A stretch of DNA of 15,950 nt from Vulcanimicrobiia bacterium (GTDB taxonomy: Bacteria > Eremiobacterota > Eremiobacteria > Baltobacterales > Baltobacteraceae). Both the position numbers and the translations under genes were made by a program. This document shows positions 7,421 through 13,350 of this stretch, piece after piece. The DNA lies in assembly GCA_024281135.1 (NCBI GenBank), contig JAMXLG010000217.1, forward strand, positions 1 through 15,950. The letters are read 5' to 3'. The notes beneath the pieces are model-generated. The model ran no database searches. It was given only the letters and a program-made list of their open reading frames with translations, and was not told the origin of the DNA. Numbering within the stretch: position 1 is the first letter of the stretch; each line of letters begins with the position of its first letter.

Positions 7421-8129
7421 GGGCACCTTCGTTAAAAGCCCGGACTTCAACAAGAAGATCCTGGTAGTTGACGACGAGTCCGCTATCTTACAGACGCTGC
7501 GCTTCAATTTAGAGCGCAGCGGCTATACCGTCGTAACCGCAAGCGACGGCCGCAGCGCTGTCGCCATGGCGCAACGCGAGTCGCCCGACCTCATCGTGCT
7601 CGACATCATGCTGCCCGTCCTGGACGGGATCGAAGCGTGCAAAGAGATCCGCAAATTCAGCTCGGTTCCGATTATCATGCTTACGGCAAAAGATCAGGAA
7701 ATCGACAAGGTTCTTGCGCTCGAGCTCGGAGCCGACGACTACGTTACGAAGCCGTTTGCGCTGCACGAGTTTCTCGCGCGCGTGAAGGCACGCTTGCGCC
7801 GCCAAACCCCGATCCAAGGCGGACATGAAGAAGCGATTTCACTCGGAGAAATCGTGCTCGACCCGTCACGTCAGCAACTCACCGTGCGCGGCAAGGGCGT
7901 CTCACTCGCGCCGAAAGAGTTCGCTTTGCTTCGCGTGTTGATGGAAAACAATGGCCGCGTCGTCACGCGTCAAACGCTGCTCGACAAGGTGTGGGGCTAC
8001 GACTTCGAGGGCGAACAGCAGACCGTCAGCGTGCATATTCGCTGGCTGCGCGAGAAGATCGAAGAAGACTCGCGCAATCCGCGGCACATTATAACCGTTC
8101 GCTCGCGCGGGTACATGTTCAAGGCTTAG
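7389..8129 (+). CDS. phoB: Two-component response regulator, OmpR/PhoB family (probable phosphate regulator)
   Basis: 246-residue DNA-binding response regulator. The receiver domain (about residues 22-137) has the acidic pair Asp28-Asp29, phospho-acceptor Asp72 in IVLDIMLPVLDG, Thr99 in MLTAKD and Lys121 in VTKPF. The winged-helix output domain (about 148-245) shows LAPKEFALLRVLMEN and VSVHIRWLREKIE...ITVRSRGYMF. The only usable start before the receiver is ATG 7389, lying 32 bases inside the preceding gene and without a Shine-Dalgarno, so translation probably depends on coupling. It is followed 4 bases later by a PhoR-like kinase and then by pstB, and TTAA repeats with Pho-box spacing lie downstream, so PhoB (SphR/PhoP) is the best assignment. 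A generic OmpR-type regulator cannot be excluded from the domain alone. Confidence 0.88.
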   Translation: MNGSLETKPSRGTFVKSPDFNKKILVVDDESAILQTLRFNLERSGYTVVTASDGRSAVAMAQRESPDLIVLDIMLPVLDGIEACKEIRKFSSVPIIMLTAKDQEIDKVLALELGADDYVTKPFALHEFLARVKARLRRQTPIQGGHEEAISLGEIVLDPSRQQLTVRGKGVSLAPKEFALLRVLMENNGRVVTRQTLLDKVWGYDFEGEQQTVSVHIRWLREKIEEDSRNPRHIITVRSRGYMFKA

Positions 8130-8133
8130 TCCC

Positions 8134-9315
8134 GTGGTTGATACTCCTTCGATAATCGGACTAGCAATTGTAGCGGCGGCGCTGGGAAGCGTCGCCGGTT
8201 TCATGTATAGCCGCGCGCGCTCGCGTGAGAAAGTCGGGCAGATTATCGAGACCGCTGTGCCTCTAGAGGCTTCGGGCACGGACACGGATTTTGCACGTCT
8301 GGTGCGCGCCTTGCCGCTCGGCGTGATCTTCGTGGATGCGAGGGCTCGCGTGCGCTTTGCAAATCCCGCAGCCGGGACGATCTTCGGATTCGATCCCGAG
8401 CGCGCGATTGGTTCGCACGTGATTGCGTCGATTCCGAACGTCGAACTCGAACGCCGTATCGGCGACGCTCTGCGCGGCGAAGCATCCGTTGCTCCGATGA
8501 CGATCGTCAACGGCGAACGGCGCAGCACGTACGGGCTCTCCGTTTATCCGCTCAGCGACGACGATCGCACTCACGGCGTGGTCGTCTTTGCCGACGATCA
8601 AACCGAGATCGTCCGGTTGGAACGCGCGCGCAAGGAATTTCTTTCCAACGTTTCGCACGAACTGCGCACGCCGCTTTCTTCGATCAAGCTCATGCTCGAA
8701 ACGGTCGTCGAATCGCCCGACGACGAGGCCGCGGACATTTTCTTGCCGCAGGTGCTCGTACAGGTGGATCGTCTCGCGGCGCTGGTCGGACAATTACTCG
8801 AACAAGCGCGCGCGGAATCCGGCCAATTGAAACTCAATTTGCGTGACGTCGACCTGGAAGACATAGCGCGTCAGATCGTTGCGACGTTCGAGCCGCAGGC
8901 GTCGAATAAGGGCGTGCGCTTGGAATTACAGACGATGCGACCCGTGCGCGTCGAAGCCGATCCGGACCGGCTCGCGCAAGTCTGCGTGAATCTCATCGAT
9001 AATGCGTTGCGGCACACGCCGAGCGGCGGTAGTGTAACCGTCGAGTTAGATGCGAATGGGAACGATGCAATTATGCGGGTTCGCGATACGGGTGTCGGAA
9101 TACCGTACCGCGATCTCCCGCATATTTTTGAACGTTTCTATGTCGTCGATCGTTCGCGCACGCGCGAAAGCGGCGGTGCCGGTCTCGGACTTGCAATCGT
9201 CAAGGGCATCGTCGAAGCGCACGGCGGAACCGTTTCGACGGAGTCTATGCTTGGTTCCGGAACCGTCTTTACGATTCGTTTACCCATCATGCGGACGGTT
9301 CCCCGTAAGGCTTAA
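8134..9315 (+). CDS. phoR: PhoR-like sensor histidine kinase
   Basis: 393-residue membrane histidine kinase. One N-terminal membrane helix (about residues 7-25) is followed by a PAS domain (about 52-160, LPLGVIFVDARARVRFANPAA). The dimerisation/phosphoacceptor domain has FLSNVSHELRTPLSSIK with His175. The ATPase domain has the N box NLIDNALRHTPSGG, G1 DTGVGIP, F box IFERFY and G2 GAGLGLAIVKGIVEAHGG. There is no extracellular sensing domain, as expected for PhoR, which reads phosphate status through the Pst transporter. The GTG start at 8134 lies 4 bases after the response-regulator stop, so the pair is co-transcribed. The specific PhoR name rests on layout and on pstB next door; the histidine-kinase call itself is certain. 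Confidence 0.88.
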   Translation: MVDTPSIIGLAIVAAALGSVAGFMYSRARSREKVGQIIETAVPLEASGTDTDFARLVRALPLGVIFVDARARVRFANPAAGTIFGFDPERAIGSHVIASIPNVELERRIGDALRGEASVAPMTIVNGERRSTYGLSVYPLSDDDRTHGVVVFADDQTEIVRLERARKEFLSNVSHELRTPLSSIKLMLETVVESPDDEAADIFLPQVLVQVDRLAALVGQLLEQARAESGQLKLNLRDVDLEDIARQIVATFEPQASNKGVRLELQTMRPVRVEADPDRLAQVCVNLIDNALRHTPSGGSVTVELDANGNDAIMRVRDTGVGIPYRDLPHIFERFYVVDRSRTRESGGAGLGLAIVKGIVEAHGGTVSTESMLGSGTVFTIRLPIMRTVPRKA

Positions 9316-9360
9316 AGCCTCGATAACGTAGCGGTAATCTGCGTGTGTAACGCTTGCTTT

Positions 9361-9543
9361 ATGTTCGCACCGATGGGTCCTGACGCGGACGAGCGCACGA
9401 TGCGCCGGCAAATTCTGGCGTTTCTCGAGGAGTACTGCCGCGGCATGACGTTGCAAGACGTCCGCGAGTGGTACGTCGATGCGTTTTCAGAACAAATGCC
9501 CACGGCGTCATACGCTGAGGGCATTTGTCTTAATACGCCTTAA
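9361..9543 (+). CDS. Small hypothetical protein between phoR and pstB
   Basis: About 60 residues, not recognised. The core ERTMRRQILAFLEEYCRGMTLQDVREWYVDAF reads like a compact helical protein, and its third codon positions are GC-rich like the neighbouring genes, which argues for coding. Against it, no ribosome site is clear (GTG 9343, ATG 9361 and ATG 9373 are all possible), and the last 16 or so codons run through the strong hairpin at 9492-9528 and into the TTAA repeats before pstB. The C-terminus may therefore be dictated by regulatory DNA. It could be a genuine small gene of the Pho cluster or chance coding in a 300-base gap. Confidence 0.45.
   Translation: MFAPMGPDADERTMRRQILAFLEEYCRGMTLQDVREWYVDAFSEQMPTASYAEGICLNTP
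9492..9528. terminator. Strong hairpin, probable terminator after the phoB-phoR unit
   Basis: ACAAATGCCC (9492-9501) pairs perfectly with GGGCATTTGT (9519-9528). After one A-A mismatch, an inner stem continues from CGGCGT to ACGCTG with a 3-base loop. AUUUGUCUUA follows the GC core, a modest U-rich tail. It is close to symmetrical, so it may stop transcription from either side and insulate the pstB promoter. Confidence 0.6.
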
Positions 9544-9557
9544 TCAACTGTTATAGC
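9529..9557 (+). promoter_or_regulatory. Candidate Pho box upstream of pstB
   Basis: Three related elements are in register: cTTAATA (TTAA at 9530), cTTAATC (TTAA at 9540) and gTTATAG (TTAT at 9551). Spacing is 10 and 11 bases. GTCTTAATA here (9527-9535) recurs exactly upstream of the porin. The spacing matches the 11-bp periodicity of PhoB/PhoP/SphR sites. A clear -10 is not identified. Confidence 0.5.
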
Positions 9558-9585
9558 GCCCACTCGTGCGCACCGTAGGAGCTCA

Positions 9586-9618
9586 ATGGCTTCGCGGGAA
9601 CTGATAGGACGCCCATGA
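9586..9618 (+). CDS. Possible 10-codon leader peptide overlapping the pstB start
   Basis: An ATG at 9586 preceded by AGGAG (9577-9581) opens a frame reading [10 protein letters not shown]. Its TGA (9616-9618) overlaps the pstB ATG as ATGA. The ribosome site here is better than the one directly before pstB, so pstB may be translated by coupling to this leader. It could equally be a chance mini-ORF. Confidence 0.25.
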   Translation: MASRELIGRP

Positions 9619-10406
9619 TCGTTACGAACCCCGAAGAAACCAGCGCGCCGGCCGCCACGAAAATCGAAGCGAAAGATCTGCAAGTTTACTACGGTAAATT
9701 TCACGCGATCAAAAACGCAAGCTTGAGCGTCGGCGAACATACCGTCATGGCGTTGATCGGGCCGTCGGGTTGCGGAAAGTCGACCTTCTTGCGTGCGCTT
9801 AATCGCATGCACGATCTCACGCCGGATGCGAACGTTGACGGAAGCGTGCTGCTGGACGGAACGGACATCTACGCAAAAGATATCGATCCCGTAACGATTC
9901 GTCACCGCATCGGTATGGTGTTCCAACGCCCGAATCCGTTTCCGAAAACCATCTTCGAAAATGTTGTGTACGGCCCGCGAATCCACGGCCTGCGCAATCG
10001 CAAGAAACTGATGGAGATCGCGGAACGGAGTTTACGCGGTGCTGCATTGTGGGATGAAGTGAAGGACCGTCTCGATCGCAGCGCGATGGACCTCTCAGGT
10101 GGTCAGCAACAACGTCTCTGCATTGCACGATGCCTTGCGGTCGATCCGGAAGTCATTCTGATGGACGAGCCGGCTTCCGCGCTCGATCCCATCGCGACCA
10201 GCAAAATCGAGGACCTGATCGACGACCTCAAAAAAGAGTACACCGTCGTCATTGTCACCCACTCAATGCAGCAAGCCGCGCGCATTAGCGATTTTACGAC
10301 CTTTTTCTTGATGGGCGAACTCATCGAATCCGCCCCGACGAAGGCCATTTTTACGACGCCGCGCGACAAACGGACCGAAGATTACATCACCGGCCGCTAC
10401 GGCTAG
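9615..10406 (+). CDS. pstB: Phosphate ABC transporter ATP-binding protein PstB
   Basis: 263-residue ATPase of the high-affinity phosphate importer PstSCAB, and part of the signalling complex that keeps PhoR inactive when phosphate is plentiful. Walker A is GPSGCGKST at 49-57 with Lys55, and [21 protein letters not shown] is the PstB-diagnostic Q-loop region. The signature [16 protein letters not shown] begins at 160. Walker B is [16 protein letters not shown], and [14 protein letters not shown] contains the switch histidine. Length and motif spacing are those of full PstB. The genes for PstS, PstC, PstA and PhoU are not in the window, so pstB is detached from the rest of the importer here, or its operon is elsewhere. 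Candidate Pho repeats lie upstream and a hairpin separates it from phoR. The ribosome site directly before the ATG is weak. Confidence 0.97.
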   Translation: MIVTNPEETSAPAATKIEAKDLQVYYGKFHAIKNASLSVGEHTVMALIGPSGCGKSTFLRALNRMHDLTPDANVDGSVLLDGTDIYAKDIDPVTIRHRIGMVFQRPNPFPKTIFENVVYGPRIHGLRNRKKLMEIAERSLRGAALWDEVKDRLDRSAMDLSGGQQQRLCIARCLAVDPEVILMDEPASALDPIATSKIEDLIDDLKKEYTVVIVTHSMQQAARISDFTTFFLMGELIESAPTKAIFTTPRDKRTEDYITGRYG

Positions 10407-10416
10407 TCGACCTTTC

Positions 10417-10439
10417 CGCTTGTGACACCAAGCGCTTTC
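10417..10439 (+). terminator. Possible weak terminator after pstB
   Basis: CGCTTG (10417-10422) and CAAGCG (10429-10434) form a 6-bp inverted repeat around a 6-base loop, followed by CTTTCC, 10 bases after the pstB stop. The U-tail is poor; it could instead be an operator in the 180-base porin upstream region. Confidence 0.3.
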
Positions 10440-10473
10440 CCAGTATAACCAAGGCGGCCCTATGGGGCTTATG

Positions 10474-10488
10474 TCCCAGGAATTGGGA
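10474..10488. promoter_or_regulatory. Inverted repeat TCCCA-N5-TGGGA in the porin upstream region
   Basis: A 5-bp dyad with 5-base spacer lies 8 bases upstream of the TTAA repeat array. It could be an additional operator, but the dyad is short and could be chance. The rest of 10407-10586 shows no gene. Confidence 0.25.
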
Positions 10489-10495
10489 ATATGTA

Positions 10496-10525
10496 CTTAA
10501 GGCGATGTTAAATGCGTCTTAATAT
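10496..10525 (+). promoter_or_regulatory. Candidate Pho box upstream of the porin, three 11-bp repeats
   Basis: Three octamers, cTTAAggc, gTTAAatg and cTTAAtat, have TTAA at 10497, 10508 and 10519, exactly 11 bases apart. This is the spacing of tandem PhoB-family sites, and the TTAA core with 3-base spacers resembles the cyanobacterial SphR site. A TAGCAT at 10534-10539 could be the -10. A PhoB-like regulator is encoded 2.4 kb upstream. Confidence 0.6.
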
Positions 10526-10568
10526 GGCCCCTGTAGCATTGGGCCGTTACCTCCTGAACCCGTTTTCT

Positions 10569-10576
10569 AAGGAGAT
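10569..10576 (+). promoter_or_regulatory. Shine-Dalgarno setting the porin start at GTG 10587
   Basis: AAGGAGAT lies 10 bases before GTG 10587. It excludes the in-frame ATG at 10512, which would fall inside the TTAA repeat array and would put 25 extra residues before the signal peptide. Confidence 0.8.
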
Positions 10577-10586
10577 ATTTCTTTAC

Positions 10587-12212
10587 GTGTTTACCAAACT
10601 CGCGCGCATTGGCGTAGTCCTCGCAGCGATGGTTTTGGCGGGCACCACGTTCGCGCTGGCGGAAACATCGGCAACACCAGCGTCGAGCAAGGTTGCTCAG
10701 GCATCGCCTGAGCCGACGGCCACGCCAAATCCGTTTAGCTATCGCGGCTACATCCGTGCGTATGATTTGACGCGTCAGAACGCGTACAGCGGAACGAACG
10801 GTACCGGCAAAGTTAACCAGCAATCGTTCTTACCCGGTATAAGCCTTCACGCTGAATATAACTATAACCAAGGCGTTCCGGGTCTCGGACTTGGTGCAAC
10901 CTATATGTATGCAAATCCGCTGAACAACTGTGTGTCTGCGGAATCGCACCTCTTCCCTCCGTGCGGCAACGTCAAGGCTCCGAATCTCAACCCGGACGAC
11001 ACGGTTCCGGGTTATGAACTGAATACGTTGTACGAATCGTACTTGCAGTACAAGTCGCAGAACTTCTTCATCAAGCTCGGCAACCAGGTCAACCCGACGG
11101 ACTTGGTGTGGACGCCGGCTTCGGATACGCGCATCAAACCATCTGCATATAGCGGTGGATATGCTACCTACGCGCTCAACAAAGAGTTCACGCTCGAAGT
11201 TGGTGACTGGTACCAGTGGGAAGCCCGCAACCTCTCGGCCTTCAACAGCTACACGCTGCTCACTGATCCGCCGCAGATTCCGAACGCTCCGACGGGCGCC
11301 GGCCCGTATCCGGGTGAAACCGGTATGTCGACGTTGTACAACCAGCCGAATGGTTTCCAAAACGGCGGCGTGTACTTCGGTCGCGCCGGTTACACCGGTC
11401 CGAAGAGCGCTCCGCTCACGGCGAGTCTGTCGTTCTATGGCTTCAACAAAATCGCGAATGCGATTTGGCTCGACGCTAAGTACCCGTTTGCCGGCAAGCT
11501 GAAGCCGTACGTTGCGTTCCAATTCGGTAGCGAAAGCAATCCGACGAGCGGCGTTCTCGGCAAGATTGCTTCGACGGTCGTTGGTCTCCAAGGCGGCGTC
11601 AGCGTTCTTCCGAACGTTCAGCTCATTGTTGGCGGCGATTACATTCCGATCAAGACGGATACGATTTCGTTGGTGGGAACCGGCGTCACTTGCGGTAAGA
11701 ACAACGTCCTCGGTTTGTCGAAGGGCGTCAAGCCGAGCTCGATCAACTTCCCGTACTTCTTGCCGACCGGCGGCACCGGCGACTGTTCGCCCGCGGCCAA
11801 CGGTTTGACGAACATCTACTACGGTGGCTGGGCTTCTCCGTATACCGACTCGTACGCGACCGATGTGTTTTTCACGACGTCGTTGACGCAAGGTATGGTC
11901 GATCGTCGCAGCCCGGGTACGTCAGCGAAAGCGCAGCTGCTGTTCACGTCAGATGACAAGCGTCTCGTCACGTACGTCACGCAAGCATGGTACGACTACA
12001 ACAACAACGCGTTTGCGAATAGCACGCGCGAATTTGACTTCGACGCACTCTACTACTTCAATCACCTCCCGAAGTCGGGCCCGTATAAAGGCTTCTCGTT
12101 CCGCTATCGCTACGGCTCACGCGATCAGGCGCCGATCTTCGCAGGTCCGCCGGCTGCGCCGGGCACGTCGCTCTTCAAGTACAACCGCTTCCAGGCCGAA
12201 TACGACTTTTAG
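10587..12212 (+). CDS. Outer-membrane beta-barrel porin, probably phosphate-regulated
   Basis: 541-residue exported protein. A signal peptide covers residues 1-25 (FTKLARIGVVLAAMVLAGTTFALA, probable cleavage after ALA). A Pro/Thr/Ser/Ala-rich linker with TATPNP follows. The rest is rich in alternating aromatic and polar residues typical of barrel strands (FSYRGYIRAYDL, LYESYLQYKSQNFFIKLGNQ, FEWGDWYQW-like segments) and ends FKYNRFQAEYDF with the terminal Phe used for outer-membrane insertion. The region around LGNQVNPTDLVWTPASDTR recalls OprD-like porins, but I cannot assign a family firmly. Two cysteine pairs in predicted loops (near residues 117-130 and 370-395) might form disulfides. No SLH domain is present. 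TTAA-type Pho repeats upstream and the PhoB/PhoR/pstB neighbours suggest a phosphate-starvation channel. It has its own promoter region and terminator. Confidence 0.82.
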   Translation: MFTKLARIGVVLAAMVLAGTTFALAETSATPASSKVAQASPEPTATPNPFSYRGYIRAYDLTRQNAYSGTNGTGKVNQQSFLPGISLHAEYNYNQGVPGLGLGATYMYANPLNNCVSAESHLFPPCGNVKAPNLNPDDTVPGYELNTLYESYLQYKSQNFFIKLGNQVNPTDLVWTPASDTRIKPSAYSGGYATYALNKEFTLEVGDWYQWEARNLSAFNSYTLLTDPPQIPNAPTGAGPYPGETGMSTLYNQPNGFQNGGVYFGRAGYTGPKSAPLTASLSFYGFNKIANAIWLDAKYPFAGKLKPYVAFQFGSESNPTSGVLGKIASTVVGLQGGVSVLPNVQLIVGGDYIPIKTDTISLVGTGVTCGKNNVLGLSKGVKPSSINFPYFLPTGGTGDCSPAANGLTNIYYGGWASPYTDSYATDVFFTTSLTQGMVDRRSPGTSAKAQLLFTSDDKRLVTYVTQAWYDYNNNAFANSTREFDFDALYYFNHLPKSGPYKGFSFRYRYGSRDQAPIFAGPPAAPGTSLFKYNRFQAEYDF

Positions 12213-12235
12213 TCGACTCTGCTGACAAAGCAACG

Positions 12236-12268
12236 AAGGGCCCGCGTCGTAAAGGCGCGGGCCTTTTT
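12236..12268 (+). terminator. Intrinsic terminator of the porin gene
   Basis: GGCCCGCG (12239-12246) pairs with CGCGGGCC (12256-12263) around a 9-base loop and is followed by TTTTT. It sits 24 bases after the porin stop. Confidence 0.92.
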
Positions 12269-12291
12269 ACGTGAAATATGAGGTCCCCGAC

Positions 12292-13350
12292 ATGCCATCC
12301 ACGATGAAAGCGCTCTCCAAGCTCTCGCCCGAGCCCGGCTTCGTGCTGCACGAGGTCCCGGTTCCCGAAATCGGGCCGACCGATGTCCTGATTCACGTTG
12401 AAAAAGCCGGAGTTTGCGGCACCGACGCGCACATTTATAACTGGGACAAGTGGGCACAGAATCGCATCCATACGCCGCTCGTAATCGGCCATGAATTCAT
12501 GGGCACCGTCGAGGCGGTGGGGGCTGCCGTTCGCTCGGTGAAGCCCGGCGATCGCGTCTCCGCCGAAGGACACATTGCGGATTTAACGTGCGTGCTTTGC
12601 CGTACAGGGCAAGCGCATATCTGCGAACACGTGAAGATCATCGGCGTCGATCGCGACGGTGCATTTGCCGACTACATCGCGATGCCGGAATATAACGTGT
12701 GGAAGTTGGATCCGGCGATTCCCGATGAATTCGCAGCCGTATTTGATCCGCTCGGAAACGCCGTGCACACGGTGATGGCAGCCGGTGTGAGTACGAAGAG
12801 CGTTGTGATCACGGGTGTCGGCTCGATCGGTTTGATGGCGATTCCCGTTGCGCGCGCGGCAGGCGCGGCGAGCGTGTATGCAATTGACGTGAATCCCGCG
12901 AAATTGGAGCTTGCGAAACGTCTCGGTGCCGATGAAATCTTCGATGCTCGTACGCCGGGACTCGTCGATGAAATCAAACGCCGCACGAACGGCGACGGCG
13001 TGGAAGTGCTGCTCGAAATGTCGGGCAGCGGCTCAGCGATCGATCAGGGCCTGCAAATGACGCGCAACGGCGGGACGGCCGCGCTTCTCGGCATTCCAAG
13101 CGACAACATCAACATCAACCTGGCGGAGCGCATCATCTTCAAAGGATTGACGGTTCTTGGTATCAACGGCCGCAAGATGTTCGAAACGTGGTATCAGACG
13201 CAAGCGCTCGTCAAGAGCGGGCGCGTCGATCTGCGCCCGATCATCACGCACGTATTGCCGTTCGCGCAGTTCGACCGCGCGTTCGAATTGATGCGCAGCG
13301 GCGAAGCGGCTAAAATCGTTCTCGACCTCAAGGGGGATCTCGCGAAGTGA
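12292..13350 (+). CDS. tdh: L-threonine 3-dehydrogenase
   Basis: Zinc-dependent medium-chain dehydrogenase oxidising L-threonine to 2-amino-3-ketobutyrate with NAD+. Family blocks include MKALSKL, GVCGTDAHIYNWDKWAQ with catalytic zinc ligand Cys42, GHEFMG with His67-Glu68, and VVITGVGSIGLMAI for the Rossmann fold, followed by YAIDVNP, whose Asp favours NAD+. The start is ATG 12292, with TGAGGT 7 bases upstream; it gives 352 residues against about 341-348 usual. GTG 12271 and ATG 12304 are alternatives. The structural zinc site reads D97-C100-C103-C111: the first of the usual four cysteines is Asp. The stop overlaps the kbl start as GTGA, so the two-step threonine pathway is encoded as a coupled pair. 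Confidence 0.95.
   Translation: MPSTMKALSKLSPEPGFVLHEVPVPEIGPTDVLIHVEKAGVCGTDAHIYNWDKWAQNRIHTPLVIGHEFMGTVEAVGAAVRSVKPGDRVSAEGHIADLTCVLCRTGQAHICEHVKIIGVDRDGAFADYIAMPEYNVWKLDPAIPDEFAAVFDPLGNAVHTVMAAGVSTKSVVITGVGSIGLMAIPVARAAGAASVYAIDVNPAKLELAKRLGADEIFDARTPGLVDEIKRRTNGDGVEVLLEMSGSGSAIDQGLQMTRNGGTAALLGIPSDNININLAERIIFKGLTVLGINGRKMFETWYQTQALVKSGRVDLRPIITHVLPFAQFDRAFELMRSGEAAKIVLDLKGDLAK

Noticed and set aside
9549..9556. CTGTTATA as an E. coli-type Pho half-site
   Set aside because: Only one imperfect half-site is present. The TTAA periodicity explains the region better, so it is included there.
10512..10586. Upstream ATG start for the porin
   Set aside because: It lies within the TTAA repeat array, lacks a ribosome site and would bury the signal peptide; GTG 10587 has AAGGAGAT.
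10830..11891. 353-codon minus-strand open frame
   Set aside because: It is antisense to the porin and Arg/Val-rich without motifs. The plus strand has a signal peptide, ribosome site and terminator.
12271..12291. GTG 12271 as the tdh start
   Set aside because: It directly abuts the porin terminator and lacks a ribosome site; TGAGGT fits ATG 12292.
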